A stretch of DNA of 64,000 nt from UBA10349 sp003485905 (GCA_943787185.1 CALSLL010000002.1:868001-932000), one strand, 5' to 3'. Shown: positions 19,429 to 29,174, numbered from the stretch's first letter. Numbers and translations are program-made. Notes: generated by a model not told the origin, from the sequence alone.

Positions 19429-20400
19429 TTACAGTGCTGCGTTCCTCTTATAGGTGCTCGAGAGCGTGGTTATAAACGTTCCAAGTTCACTGGCCTTTAA
19501 GTTGTTTATACCCGCTGCACCCTTGCGTCCGCCTCCCGTAGGGAACTGGCGGCAAATATCGTCTGCTCCGGTTTTATTATTTAGGGGGGCACGAACACTC
19601 ACAAGAAAATCCCCATTGGCTTTCTCCGTTAATACAGCATGTGCTTTATCAGCTATTTGATTACTTAGCTGATTGCTAAGTGAGCCGCTGACGCGCCTTG
19701 CCCATGCGGCATCGGGAAGAAGAAACAGTCTGCAGTAAGTGTCTTGATAATGCGGTTGTAAATCTTTAGTGCGTTCAAGGTCATCGCTGTAGCCCGACTC
19801 GAGCTTTTTAAAGGTGTCTCTATCTGCAGATATAAAATCCTGCGGCGTTGAAAACTTTGAGATTCGCTTAAAAAGTACTTCAGGGTGAAAATGAAGGTCT
19901 TCAAGAGAGCCTCCATAGCCGTTGTGATTTAGGTAAGTGCCCAGACTTTGGCAATTATTTCGTTGTCGCTCGTTGAGATGACTGTTTTTGCTCAGAGCAT
20001 CAGCAGTTTTTATTAGGTTATCCCCATAGCAACCACATATTGCCCACTGTGAGTACTTGTTACTGAGTTCTTGATTAATTAGTAGGCTAGTACAGACGTT
20101 TGCTGAGGTGTTTATATTTGTGTTTAGTATCTTGCTCTGTGGAATATCGCCGGCATAATGATGATCCACATAGTGCACGCTGATACCCTTATCGAGGAGC
20201 GTGATAAGGGCATCAAGGTTTTTATCCAACGATACGTCTAGAACCGTAACATGGTCTCCGGGGTTAGCGTTTACGCGCTCGAGTAAGCTTATGTCTCGCT
20301 TAATACCAGTGATTAGTTTGGATTCACAAGGGTTCTCGAGACGCAACTGGGTGAGAGCACAAAGGCCATCGGCATCCCCATTAAATACGTCGTGCTGCAT
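19429..20400 (-). CDS. DHH-family phosphoesterase downstream of sat
   Basis: Metal-dependent DHH/DHHA1 phosphoesterase. The first metal motif NGDADGL is at 7-13, VLDVSLD at 53-59, and the name-giving DHH at 79-81 (HYVDHHYAGD). The C-terminal GGGRKGAAG corresponds to the DHHA1 GGGH motif, here with Arg in place of His. 323 residues. It begins 12 bp after the sat stop and is the last gene of a cysC-sat unit. Some DHH enzymes (NrnA/CysQ-like role) dephosphorylate pAp, the leftover of PAPS use, so recycling of pAp is a reasonable guess from context. Removal of short oligonucleotides is an alternative. Confidence 0.8.
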   Translation of the reverse strand: MQHDVFNGDADGLCALTQLRLENPCESKLITGIKRDISLLERVNANPGDHVTVLDVSLDKNLDALITLLDKGISVHYVDHHYAGDIPQSKILNTNINTSANVCTSLLINQELSNKYSQWAICGCYGDNLIKTADALSKNSHLNERQRNNCQSLGTYLNHNGYGGSLEDLHFHPEVLFKRISKFSTPQDFISADRDTFKKLESGYSDDLERTKDLQPHYQDTYCRLFLLPDAAWARRVSGSLSNQLSNQIADKAHAVLTEKANGDFLVSVRAPLNNKTGADDICRQFPTGGGRKGAAGINNLKASELGTFITTLSSTYKRNAAL

Positions 20401-20412
20401 ATATGTTAATCG

Positions 20413-21597
20413 TTATTGCTGAATTTGATAGTGTTCAATTAGAATCTGAGAGACTTCAGGTCGGGAAAATTCTGGCGGTGGAGCAATGCCTGAAGATAGC
20501 ATTTCGCGGACTTTCGTGCCGGACAGTAAAACAAAATCGTCTTTAGCGTGATCGGGTGCTTCGCGCATCATTACTACTCGGTTTAATTTTTTCGACCATG
20601 CGGTGTGATCTGCGTTGAATATTTCTATTTCCAGCGTACCTTCGGGAATTGTGTCGAAGATTGTTTGCGCGTCAAACGCACCGTAGTAATCGCCGACACC
20701 CGCGTGATCTCGCCCAACAATAAGATGCGTCGCCCCCATATTTTGTCGAAAGATAGCATGCAATACGGCTTCTCTAGGTCCTGCATATAACATGTCGAAG
20801 CCATATCCCGTCACCATCACAGAATTTACAGGAAAGTAAACATCGGCCATAGTTCTTATGCACGCATCACGCACGTCGGCGGGTATGTCTCCTGGTTTTA
20901 GTTGTCCAAGTAGCATATGAATTACGCAACCGTCGGCATTCAATCGCTGCATAGCAATGCGACATAATTCTTCATGGGCTAAGTGCATAGGGTTGCGGGT
21001 TTGAAATGCTACGATGGTCTCCCAATTGTTGGCTGTTATCTGATCTCGAATTTGAGAGGCGGTTCTGAAGGTGTCTGGGAAGTCAGATTTGAAGTAGCTA
21101 TAGTTCAGAACTTGAATATCACCCCCGATAAAAACTTTACCAGCTTTCGTGAAGGTCGCTACCCCAGGGTGGTCAGTGTCCGTTGATCCAAATATTTGAG
21201 ACGCCATGGTTTTAATTTGGGCGTCACTAGCTTCGTCAATACTGTTAATCACCATAATAGCGATAGCAGGGTTTCCCTCAACGTTAGGGTCTTTTAACGC
21301 AACTTTTTGGCCTACGCGTAAACTAGTAGCTGACGCAACTCGATTAGCTACGGGTGTTGGCCAAAATAACCCGCTGGTTAATGTCATAGACTCTGATACA
21401 GACAGGCAGTCTGCAAGGTTCATGAAACCGGTTAGTGGGTTGAAGTACCCGGATCCAAGCATGACGGCGTTAGCTGCCGCAGTTGAATCGATATCTATAG
21501 ACGGTAAGGTGTTCGCTTCAGTAATTAGAGCTACACGCTCTGTGCTATCTGAAACATAGAGGGCGTTTAGTTCATTCGAACCATGGGGCTTTATCAT
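20413..21597 (-). CDS. sat: Sulfate adenylyltransferase (ATP sulfurylase, Sat type)
   Basis: Makes adenosine 5'-phosphosulfate (APS) from ATP and sulfate. The single-chain Sat type, not the heterodimeric CysDN. 394 residues with a PUA-like N-terminal domain (about 1-170) and the catalytic domain: QTRNPMH at 199-205, where the HxGH-like nucleotide loop reads HLAHEE, and GRDHAG at 295-300. No APS kinase domain is fused; that enzyme is the separate upstream cysC, 41 bp away. Together they give PAPS. No PAPS reductase or sulfite reductase gene is in the window. Confidence 0.93.
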   Translation of the reverse strand: MIKPHGSNELNALYVSDSTERVALITEANTLPSIDIDSTAAANAVMLGSGYFNPLTGFMNLADCLSVSESMTLTSGLFWPTPVANRVASATSLRVGQKVALKDPNVEGNPAIAIMVINSIDEASDAQIKTMASQIFGSTDTDHPGVATFTKAGKVFIGGDIQVLNYSYFKSDFPDTFRTASQIRDQITANNWETIVAFQTRNPMHLAHEELCRIAMQRLNADGCVIHMLLGQLKPGDIPADVRDACIRTMADVYFPVNSVMVTGYGFDMLYAGPREAVLHAIFRQNMGATHLIVGRDHAGVGDYYGAFDAQTIFDTIPEGTLEIEIFNADHTAWSKKLNRVVMMREAPDHAKDDFVLLSGTKVREMLSSGIAPPPEFSRPEVSQILIEHYQIQQ

Positions 21598-21638
21598 TTT
21601 GGGTACCGGGTAGGGTGGTTCAGGTCGGCGAAAATTGG

Positions 21639-22262
21639 TTAGGCTTGTTTTAGGAGTAGATTGCGTTGCTCCAGTTCAGTAATTATTGCTTCTACTTCTT
21701 GTTCAACTGATTGTTGATCTGTGTGTATATGAATGTCCGGTTGCTGTGGCTCTTCGTAGGGCGAGCCAATACCGGTAAAGTCTGATATTTTTCCTGCCCG
21801 GGCTAATTTGTACAGACCTTTAGGGTCACGTGACTCTGCACAAGCAAGTGAACAATCCACATGAATCTCCAGAAACGGAAGGCCCTCTAGCCGGTGTGCT
21901 TCTCGAACGATATCTCGATCTGACTTAAATGGACTAATAAAGCTGCTAAGAACTATTACACCAGCGTCAGCAAATAGTTTTGATACTTCACCCACGCGAC
22001 GAATGTTTTCTGTGCGATCTTCATCGCTAAAGCCTAGGTTTTTATTTATTCCTAAGCGAATGTTGTCCCCGTCAAGTCGGTAAGATAATTTGCCACGCTT
22101 TAGTAGTTCTTGCTCAAGTGCAACGGCTACGGTGCTTTTTCCGCTTCCGGACAAGCCAGTAAACCAGAGTGTACAGCCTTTCTGGGCTAGTAAGTTTTCG
22201 CGGTTACTGCGGCTTACGTCGCCGTCTTGCCAAGTTACATTTGTCGATTTATTAGCTGTCAT
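21639..22262 (-). CDS. cysC: Adenylyl-sulfate kinase
   Basis: Phosphorylates APS to PAPS, the activated sulfate used for reduction or by sulfotransferases. 207 residues, normal size. Walker A GLSGSGKST at 36-44, the RLDGDNIRLGINKNLGFS substrate loop, ENIRRVGEVSKLFADAG, the FISPFKSDRD segment, and the lid near KGLYKLARAGKISDFTGI. It lies between an upstream TetR gene (26 bp) and downstream sat, all on the minus strand, so all four genes through the DHH protein are probably cotranscribed. Confidence 0.95.
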   Translation of the reverse strand: MTANKSTNVTWQDGDVSRSNRENLLAQKGCTLWFTGLSGSGKSTVAVALEQELLKRGKLSYRLDGDNIRLGINKNLGFSDEDRTENIRRVGEVSKLFADAGVIVLSSFISPFKSDRDIVREAHRLEGLPFLEIHVDCSLACAESRDPKGLYKLARAGKISDFTGIGSPYEEPQQPDIHIHTDQQSVEQEVEAIITELEQRNLLLKQA

Positions 22263-22288
22263 ATCAGTATTTCAATTAGGTCCGAAAT

Positions 22289-22909
22289 TTAAGGTGTTAT
22301 GGTTTTAGGGGGCGCGGCAAGAGACCCTTCCAGAATCAAGTCTGCGCAGTTTTGTATCGTCTCGTACATATCCAGTTTTGAGTCGCGTAACAAAGTAGCG
22401 CCCCAGAAGTTGCACAGGCCAATAATTGATTGTGAGAGGAATTGCAAGTCAGAATCGAGTCTGAGAGTTTTTTCATCCACTCCCGCTTTTAGTGTTTCTA
22501 CTAGCAGTGCTCGGTATCTACTACCCAATTTCTTAAGCTTTGCTCGTCTTTCTCTTGGTAGATATAAACGCTGATCATTGTGCACCTTCATCGCGGCATT
22601 CTTCTCTCGGTAGCTGGATAGATGAGATGTCAAAATCGCCAGTAAACGTGATTCAAATGGCTGTACTTTACTCGAGATCTTTTCCATTCGTTTTACATAG
22701 CTATCTAATCCATAAATACAAACCTCTTCTAATGCTGTTTCTTTAGAATCAAAGTAGTAGTAAAGGCTTCCTTGCTTGATCCCCATTTCTTTAGCTATAT
22801 CCTGAGTGCTCGCCCCGTGGTAGCCCTTGGCGGCAAATACCGACGCTGCAGCGAGAATAGCTTTGTTGCGTCTAGTTTCGAACTTGTCAGTCGTATGGTG
22901 CGATTTCAT
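22289..22909 (-). CDS. TetR/AcrR-family regulator leading the cysC-sat operon
   Basis: One-component repressor type. An N-terminal helix-turn-helix (ILAAASVFAAKGYHGASTQDIAKEMG, then QGSLYYYFDSKETALEE) precedes a helical ligand domain. ATG 22909 (MKSHHTTDKFE) is chosen because the open frame upstream to 22987 is AT-rich and crosses a perfect palindrome that is probably its operator. 206 residues from this start. It is the first gene of a run with cysC, sat and the DHH gene only 26 bp downstream. That is unusual, since sulfate activation is normally under CysB, and the ligand is unknown. Confidence 0.85.
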   Translation of the reverse strand: MKSHHTTDKFETRRNKAILAAASVFAAKGYHGASTQDIAKEMGIKQGSLYYYFDSKETALEEVCIYGLDSYVKRMEKISSKVQPFESRLLAILTSHLSSYREKNAAMKVHNDQRLYLPRERRAKLKKLGSRYRALLVETLKAGVDEKTLRLDSDLQFLSQSIIGLCNFWGATLLRDSKLDMYETIQNCADLILEGSLAAPPKTITP

Positions 22910-22934
22910 TGTTTGAATGTGACTAGTAATATTT

Positions 22935-22950
22935 TCTATAGATCTATAGA
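22935..22950. promoter_or_regulatory. Perfect 16-bp palindrome, likely TetR operator
   Basis: TCTATAGATCTATAGA equals its own reverse complement and sits 26-41 bp before the TetR ATG, in the divergent space before the lipoprotein gene at 23160. Size, symmetry and position fit an autoregulatory TetR operator. Confidence 0.55.
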
Positions 22951-23159
22951 TTAAATTAATAGTACTTAAAATAAATTTATATAACAATGTCTTGTATATA
23001 ATTTAATCTTATGTCCTATAGAAATAATTATTATTATGCGTTATGTCTTGTAGTTCGCTTTGCAAACCAATTTTTCATGCTGAGAAAATTCAGTACTTTA
23101 ATCGTGAAGATGTCATTCTCTGGTTGACTGAGACCTGAATTGCTTAATACTCTTCGTTC

Positions 23160-23873
23160 ATGAATCGATATCGCTTGGTAGGTCTTAATATTATTTTCAC
23201 CCTTGGTAGCGTGTTGCTCTCGGGTTGCGTTGCCGCTGTCGTTGGAGGTACCGCAGTCAGTGTTGGTGGCGCTTCCAATGCTGTGCAGAAAAGTCTGTGG
23301 GCTAATCCTAGAATGTTCTATTCCATTGAAGATGAGACAGTGATTCGAATCGAAGCTCGAAGTTTTTCCACCAATATGAACGCTTTAGATAATCATCAAC
23401 AAGCAGCGGCTTATGTAGTAGGTGAGGAACTAGGCTGTAAATCGGTAAATTTGATTGATAGTTATACAAAGGGCGTGCCAGTGATTTTGGACCTCACCGG
23501 ACCGGTAAGACAAAAGAAGTACATTAATTATTATCGTTGTTCGAATCGCTTTGACGATGGTAGAAAAGCGCGGTTTATGGATGAGCACGATGACCTTTTC
23601 ATTAAGATAAAGGAAAAGGATATGTTACAAGCGGCGATAAATGATGTTGTAACCGAACGTGTTGTAACAGGGGCTGGTAAGTATGGCGAACCTAATGAAG
23701 AAATAGGCTTGGCACAGGAGCTACTGGAGGCGCATGGTTACCAACCGGGGCCAATTGACGGTATATATGGTGATCAGACAGCTCAGGCATTGCGCGCGTA
23801 CCAGAAAGACCGGAAGCTGCGAGTTACAGGTACGCTGGGTGAGAGTACTCGTAAGTCTTTGTTCGGTGAGTAA
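23160..23873 (+). CDS. Lipoprotein with C-terminal peptidoglycan-binding domain
   Basis: Exported envelope lipoprotein of unknown function. Lipobox LLSGC at 19-23 makes Cys23 the lipidated residue; VAAVVGGTAVSVGGA follows. The middle part (about 45-170) resembles DUF3568-like small lipoproteins only weakly. The C-terminal 55 residues are a PG_binding_1 domain: AQELLEAHGYQPGPIDGIYGD, then ALRAYQKDRKLRVTGTLGE. 237 residues. It is divergent from the TetR gene and upstream of ydbH, 90 bp apart, so it could be anchored in a membrane while touching the cell wall. Confidence 0.75.
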   Translation: MNRYRLVGLNIIFTLGSVLLSGCVAAVVGGTAVSVGGASNAVQKSLWANPRMFYSIEDETVIRIEARSFSTNMNALDNHQQAAAYVVGEELGCKSVNLIDSYTKGVPVILDLTGPVRQKKYINYYRCSNRFDDGRKARFMDEHDDLFIKIKEKDMLQAAINDVVTERVVTGAGKYGEPNEEIGLAQELLEAHGYQPGPIDGIYGDQTAQALRAYQKDRKLRVTGTLGESTRKSLFGE

Positions 23874-23963
23874 TAATCTTGTTGGCACCGTCGACCTCCT
23901 CTAATTAGTGATTAATCCTTGTTATATCGTTGAGGATTTAAGCGGCGTGATATTTCGCTAATT

Positions 23964-26540
23964 ATGCTGAAGCGATTGTTGGTCGGTTTTATTTTTCTGC
24001 TGACTCTATCGAGTGTTCTTGTCGTCTGGCAAATGCCACGGATTATTACTTTAATTGTCCCCTTAATAGTTGCTGCAAATGAAGACATTGGATTAAGTGG
24101 TATAGAAGTTTCGATAGAAAGAATAAATCTAAACGAAGCCTACCTGAATTCACTTAAGTTTCGCTATGAGGATTCCATCGTCGTCGTTGGTGCAGCTGAA
24201 GGGGTACGAATCACGTGGGATGAGCTGAAGATATTAGAAGGCGTAATATCATCACTAAGTATTGATTCACTTGAATTGGAATATTACAAAGACGAATCCA
24301 TAGAGGAAAAACCGAGTTTAGCTAAGCGAAAATTGCTATCGCAGGTCATAGATCCCGTTTTTATGTTGTTGGAAGAACCGCTAGGGAAAAGGTTGCCAAT
24401 TCAGGATCTGCTAATAGATCAATTGGACATTTATCAGAATGCCCAGCAAGGTGGTAGAAAGCAGGTGCTGAATGGAAACCTTACTTTACGTGATGAACTG
24501 GGTGATGTGAATTTAACCACCTTATTTCAGACGGACATCGCAGGCGAAACTAAACTTGAATTGAATGGCTCACAATTAGGTGCATATTCTATGGTTGTAA
24601 AAGCAACCGATGATAAGGAATTATTTTCTATTAATACGAGTATGTTAGGTCAGCAGTTGCACGTTGTAGGTGAGCTTAATCAAGTTGCATTTGATAATTT
24701 TGCTATCCCGGCACTCGATAATTTCAAAGGGCTGGCTGTTACGCCAATATCTTTTGAAGGGGATTTAGTTAGAGGTGTAAAGAGCCCTGGTGAACCATAT
24801 AAAGTTAATGGTGATTTCACCGTTAACGTGAATAATATCGATTTATTGGAAGTTAATTCCAACGATATGTCGAGCCGGTTTTCTATCAGTGCCGTCGAGG
24901 CGGAGGCCATGGCTATCATGGTTGCCGGTGATGCGACTGCGCGAAGCATCCAAAGCGATGGGGCGAATTTTCAAGGGTTGATGTTAGCGTTCGATTTGTT
25001 GATACAACCTGAAAGTACGAGCGTGTTTTCGTTAGATTTGATGCTTGATGAAACTTCCATGTTGGACGGGATTTCTACAAAAGGTGTGTCGGTTGATGTT
25101 TCGGGTGAGTTAGAAGTTGACAGTCAAGTAGTCATCGGAATTTCACAGTTCGATATGTTAGTGGGGCAGCCTAGTATTTTGATGTCGTCGGGATTTAGCG
25201 TACTAGCAAATTCAATAAATCTCTTTCTACCAAATGGTATCGAACAACAAAATATAAGTATTGAAGATGGTTGGTTGCGATCAGAAAGTGAGATCGTAGT
25301 CGATGCGGTGGGTTTAGATCTTGGTGCTACGGTAGATTTGATGGATATAACTGCTCGTGTAAACGAGATTGCCTACCCAATTCTTGAACAAGGTGAGCCA
25401 ATTATCGACGGTAGGATGTTGATTGAGCAGGTGTCGATGCAAACTGAGGGCATACCGCTGAAGTTTGGAAATATTGAACAGAACTTTCGCTTGAGCGGCG
25501 AAAAACTAACTATAAATGGAACGATTCACGATAACGTCCGAAGCATAGATATCAGTAGTGATACCGTATTTGATTTGACGAGCAGTGAGCTCGAATCTAG
25601 TTTTCAAGTTGAAAATATTGTTATAGATAGCGCAGATTTGTTCGCAGATCTTTTTAATACTTACGATTTGCCAATCGCTATTGTGACAGGCCAAATAGAA
25701 TCAAGTTTTCATTTGGACTGGAACGTCGATGAGTCATGGTCTGAGATGTCGGTAGATGGGGATATAGTCCTTAGTGATATCCGCGGAGCCTACGGTGAAT
25801 ATTTCTATTCTGGTTTGAACAGTTCATTTAAAGGTGCTGTTTTCCCACGTATAGTTAGTAGTGGGGAAAACATACTAACGATCGATCAAATGGATGTTGG
25901 TCTGGCGATAAATGATTTTAAAAGCGTTATGTCATTCGCCCCGAATGCGGAAAACAGCGGAGTAGAACTTACATTATTCAGCGCGTTAGGAGGCGCGTTG
26001 GGTGGTTATATCGCGATACGACCGGTGGTGATAAATACCGCAAATGATCGACATGAAATGTCCATGCTTATGATTGGTTTAGATGTTGCTACTTTAATCC
26101 GAGAACAGTCTGTGGAAGAGGTTGTTGCTACCGGGACGTTGTCTGGTGAGGTTCCGATACTTATTGATGCTGCTGGTTTAAGTGTCGTTGATGGTCGGGT
26201 ATATGCTGCTGAACCAGGTGGAAAAATCCAGTATAAGGGAGATATTGAAGCGCTGAGTATCGCGGCCGGGCCAGCAGGATTTGTGTTTGAAGCCTTACAG
26301 GATTTTAACTACAGCTCGATGAATATTTTTCCTGAGTACACACCAGATGGTACTTTAACAATGCGATTGGAAATTCGTGGTAACAATCCAGAAGTGGAAC
26401 AAGGCCGACCTATAAATTTTAATATAAATCTCGAGCAGAATTTGCTGAAATTACGAGAGAGCGTTCGATACACAGATGGTTTGAATGACGAGATTGATGA
26501 AAAAGTACGGGCATTTTATCAAGATACCTCAGGGCAATAG
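23964..26540 (+). CDS. ydbH: YdbH-type AsmA-like intermembrane phospholipid transport protein
   Basis: Large periplasm-spanning AsmA-like protein. In E. coli, YdbH is one of three partly redundant proteins (with TamB and YhdP) that move phospholipids to the outer membrane. 858 residues: one N-terminal membrane anchor (LLVGFIFLLTLSSVLVVWQM), then repetitive beta-rich sequence all the way, fitting a long hydrophobic groove. The last 80 residues (FNYSSMNIFPEYTPDGTL, then RGNNPEVEQGRPINFNIN) are the recognisable YdbH signature. ynbE and ydbL follow on the same strand, which confirms the assignment. The N-terminal two thirds are strongly diverged. Confidence 0.85.
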   Translation: MLKRLLVGFIFLLTLSSVLVVWQMPRIITLIVPLIVAANEDIGLSGIEVSIERINLNEAYLNSLKFRYEDSIVVVGAAEGVRITWDELKILEGVISSLSIDSLELEYYKDESIEEKPSLAKRKLLSQVIDPVFMLLEEPLGKRLPIQDLLIDQLDIYQNAQQGGRKQVLNGNLTLRDELGDVNLTTLFQTDIAGETKLELNGSQLGAYSMVVKATDDKELFSINTSMLGQQLHVVGELNQVAFDNFAIPALDNFKGLAVTPISFEGDLVRGVKSPGEPYKVNGDFTVNVNNIDLLEVNSNDMSSRFSISAVEAEAMAIMVAGDATARSIQSDGANFQGLMLAFDLLIQPESTSVFSLDLMLDETSMLDGISTKGVSVDVSGELEVDSQVVIGISQFDMLVGQPSILMSSGFSVLANSINLFLPNGIEQQNISIEDGWLRSESEIVVDAVGLDLGATVDLMDITARVNEIAYPILEQGEPIIDGRMLIEQVSMQTEGIPLKFGNIEQNFRLSGEKLTINGTIHDNVRSIDISSDTVFDLTSSELESSFQVENIVIDSADLFADLFNTYDLPIAIVTGQIESSFHLDWNVDESWSEMSVDGDIVLSDIRGAYGEYFYSGLNSSFKGAVFPRIVSSGENILTIDQMDVGLAINDFKSVMSFAPNAENSGVELTLFSALGGALGGYIAIRPVVINTANDRHEMSMLMIGLDVATLIREQSVEEVVATGTLSGEVPILIDAAGLSVVDGRVYAAEPGGKIQYKGDIEALSIAAGPAGFVFEALQDFNYSSMNIFPEYTPDGTLTMRLEIRGNNPEVEQGRPINFNINLEQNLLKLRESVRYTDGLNDEIDEKVRAFYQDTSGQ

Positions 26541-26618
26541 ATATATATAAATCATTCTTGTTCATTCTATGTTCAACTCTGCATGCTATGATTTTGACAA
26601 TATTTTTATGGAGGGCTT

Positions 26619-26840
26619 ATGGTTATTATTAAGCGATTATCCGGTCTGGTCTCAACGGTGATTCTCGGTTTGTTTTTGTCAAGTAGCGCTCTATTCATAG
26701 TCGGTTGCACGCCTACGGTAAGGGTTGCTGCAGATGAGCCCATCACCATAAACTTGAATGTGAAGATTGAACATGAAGTACGAGTTAAGGTGGAAAAGGA
26801 CCTTGATGAAGTGTTCTCTGAGGATAGTGGGTTATTTTAG
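26619..26840 (+). CDS. ynbE: YnbE family lipoprotein
   Basis: Small outer-membrane lipoprotein, partner of YdbH; known work in E. coli shows YnbE multimers meeting the YdbH C-terminus to complete the lipid bridge. 73 residues with lipobox FIVGC and Cys30, then CTPTVRVAADEPITINLN and an acidic tail. The ATG at 26619 has a strong GGAGGG ribosome site 4 nt ahead. It lies 78 bp behind ydbH. Confidence 0.88.
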   Translation: MVIIKRLSGLVSTVILGLFLSSSALFIVGCTPTVRVAADEPITINLNVKIEHEVRVKVEKDLDEVFSEDSGLF

Positions 26841-26907
26841 TACCCACATTCGTTATCCGGCCTAGTTCAAATATTCTTTCTATGACTTTATTGTTGGGGT
26901 GATATTC

Positions 26908-27240
26908 ATGAATACTATTATTCAAAAGCTCGTTTCGGTTTTCGCGCTAGTTTTGCTTTTAGCTTCTACTTCTGCATTTGCGCTAGACTTAGGTCAGGCG
27001 AAGGCTCAGGGCTTAGTCGGAGAGACTACAAGTGGCTATTTGGCTGTTGTTGTCAGTAGCCCTGAGGCAGAGGAGGTTGTTAATAATATAAATGCACAGC
27101 GACGTGCACAGTATCAGTCTATTGCGGAGAAGAACGGCACTAGTTTAAGCGCGGTTGAAGCTTTAGCGGGACAAACTGCGATTGAGCGTACCTCTTCGGG
27201 GCAATTTATTAACACTGGTGGGGGTTGGACACAGAAGTAG
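26908..27240 (+). CDS. ydbL: YdbL family periplasmic protein (DUF1318)
   Basis: Small exported protein that in E. coli works with YdbH-YnbE, possibly controlling YnbE assembly. A signal peptide runs through VLLLASTSAFA and is cut before LDLGQAKAQGLVGE. The DUF1318 core is ETTSGYLAVV, INAQRRAQYQSIAEKNG and AVEALAGQTAIERT. ATG 26908 is taken because GGGGTGAT lies at proper distance; a GTG at 26899 is the alternative. 110 residues. Last gene of ydbH-ynbE-ydbL. Confidence 0.9.
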   Translation: MNTIIQKLVSVFALVLLLASTSAFALDLGQAKAQGLVGETTSGYLAVVVSSPEAEEVVNNINAQRRAQYQSIAEKNGTSLSAVEALAGQTAIERTSSGQFINTGGGWTQK

Positions 27241-27322
27241 TGTTTGGGTAGATGTTGTTGCTTAACCAATCGTTATTCAACTACTAACTATAAAGGAGAT
27301 GCTAGTTGGTGCTGTCCGCATC

Positions 27323-28954
27323 TTAAAGGAGTTTGATATTGCGTACCCATATATCGACAGTACCGTGCCAGTAGACACGAAACTCTAAACGTTGATTTGG
27401 ATTGGCCGAAAAGTGTATTGATGGCTCTGTCGGTTTCAGGGCAAGTTGTTTTACACTGTATGTTTCCAGACAGATTATTTCATCCGCCTTGCTATCGTAA
27501 ACTTCTAAATTCACTAGTGGTGTGTCATTTATCTCACTATCCAGTATATCGATGAAAAACTGTACTTCCATTCCCGTAGATTCCGGTGGCACAAGATTAT
27601 GTCCGTATGCACAGTGCCCAGCTTGATGCTTTGAAGAGAAGCAAAAAGTTCCTTTATTAGTATTTTCTCCTGTATTCCTAGCGGGAAACGGATCTCGCAT
27701 TTGGTATTGAATGTCCATATTTCGAGGTGCTGATTCTATTTGATAGTTTTCGCGATCTAGCTCAAGGATTGACGGTAACTGCGTGTTCGGCTTACCAATA
27801 TATTGCGCATATTTTTGTTTGAGTACATTCTCCCAGTTTGATTTGATGGTTTTAATATCATGAAATTTAATCACTTCAGAAATGTTGTCTTTTAGCTCCT
27901 CCCGCAACTCGACATGGTTTTCCGTAGCGTTCAGTAAAGCGCTTTTGAGCGATTGAGTGTCAACAATCCAATCGTATCCCTGACTTGTATTTGATGTGCT
28001 TTGATTTGGTATTGATAGTTTTTTGCCCGCCGATTCAACTTTAATTATTCCCGGGAGATGGCTAAATTCGGAATGGACATGAGCATCCAAAAGAATTGTT
28101 GGAACGCCCAGATGAAGGGCCTCACGTGGAGTGACGGAATACCCCTCCCCAGATGATATGAAACAGTAGACGTCTAAAGAGCTAATCCAGGTAATATACT
28201 CCTCGCGATTTAGACTACGAGATTCAAGTTGGATATTCTTGTGCGAAGCCAATAAGGCAGTAAGAAGTTTTTGTTCGCTAGTGAAATCTGCCAGTTTGAC
28301 ATCGAAACGGGTATGTATTTTTAATATGTAGTCCGGGTTATCACCGAAAGTAGCTGCAAAAGTTTGAGCTAAAAGCGAAACGTTTTTGCGCTGCCATAGC
28401 CCGCAGGATATCCCAAAAACTGTGCTTTCATGGTTGCTGTTGGCATTGTTCTTACCACCTATTTGAGTATTTAGCGCGTAGTCATAAGGGTGTTGTAGAT
28501 GACAATAATCTATATTCCTTTTTGAAAGATAGTCATCCAGTAAATTTGAGGTGACAATAACAAAATCAAATGCGTCCGGAAGCGATTCAAGTGGGGGACT
28601 GAGCTGATCGGACTCCCACATTAGATAGAGTGCTGTTACTGCGTTGAAGGCATTTTTATGCGCGATGGCCCGTTGCCTGGACGTTTCGATTTTTTCCGGG
28701 TCGGACATGTCCCGCGAGATGTCTAGGTACAGGCTATCATTAAATTTAGCTCGCTGATCTAAATGGATAAAAGTTGGTACTAGGCCGTATGGAGGATGAT
28801 TGTTAAATGGTGCTGCGATCGCATGCAGACTCTTTTCGGATTTGGAAATCGTGTCGAATATTAGGCGGTCTAGTAAAGAGAGGTGGTTGCCAATTCCATC
28901 TGCGGGGTAGTCATAGCCAGCATAAATAATGTTTGAGAATTTGTTTTTTGTCAT
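27323..28954 (-). CDS. Glycosyltransferase family 4-like protein with C-terminal beta-rich domain
   Basis: Probable GT-B fold glycosyltransferase that transfers a sugar from a nucleotide donor. The acceptor is unknown. 543 residues. An N-terminal Rossmann domain (IIYAGYDYPADGIGNHLSLL) leads to a middle donor domain with FGISCGLWQRKNV, and the E-x7-E nucleotide-sugar signature is in SGEGYSVTPREALHLGVPTIL. The last about 100 residues (VQFFIDILDSE, then RLEFRVYWHGTVDIWVRNIKLL) look like a jelly-roll, carbohydrate-binding style domain. It is divergent, across 220 bp, from the giant glycosyltransferase/methyltransferase gene, so the two may modify the same glycan or peptide. Confidence 0.75.
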   Translation of the reverse strand: MTKNKFSNIIYAGYDYPADGIGNHLSLLDRLIFDTISKSEKSLHAIAAPFNNHPPYGLVPTFIHLDQRAKFNDSLYLDISRDMSDPEKIETSRQRAIAHKNAFNAVTALYLMWESDQLSPPLESLPDAFDFVIVTSNLLDDYLSKRNIDYCHLQHPYDYALNTQIGGKNNANSNHESTVFGISCGLWQRKNVSLLAQTFAATFGDNPDYILKIHTRFDVKLADFTSEQKLLTALLASHKNIQLESRSLNREEYITWISSLDVYCFISSGEGYSVTPREALHLGVPTILLDAHVHSEFSHLPGIIKVESAGKKLSIPNQSTSNTSQGYDWIVDTQSLKSALLNATENHVELREELKDNISEVIKFHDIKTIKSNWENVLKQKYAQYIGKPNTQLPSILELDRENYQIESAPRNMDIQYQMRDPFPARNTGENTNKGTFCFSSKHQAGHCAYGHNLVPPESTGMEVQFFIDILDSEINDTPLVNLEVYDSKADEIICLETYSVKQLALKPTEPSIHFSANPNQRLEFRVYWHGTVDIWVRNIKLL

Positions 28955-29174
28955 CGACTTAATATCGTACGTTATTCGCTTATGCTTGAATTGTGTAAGT
29001 TCTTTGCACGCATATTAATTATGGTAGTTAAAGCGAATTAATATTGTGGATTTGGTGAGCAACTCAGAATATTTCTACTAATAGCGTACAAGTACGGATA
29101 AACGATTAATCAGTGGTGTTAAGATTCGATACCACTGGTTCAGTTTTTTGACTCTGCGGTTGAATATAAGAAAA

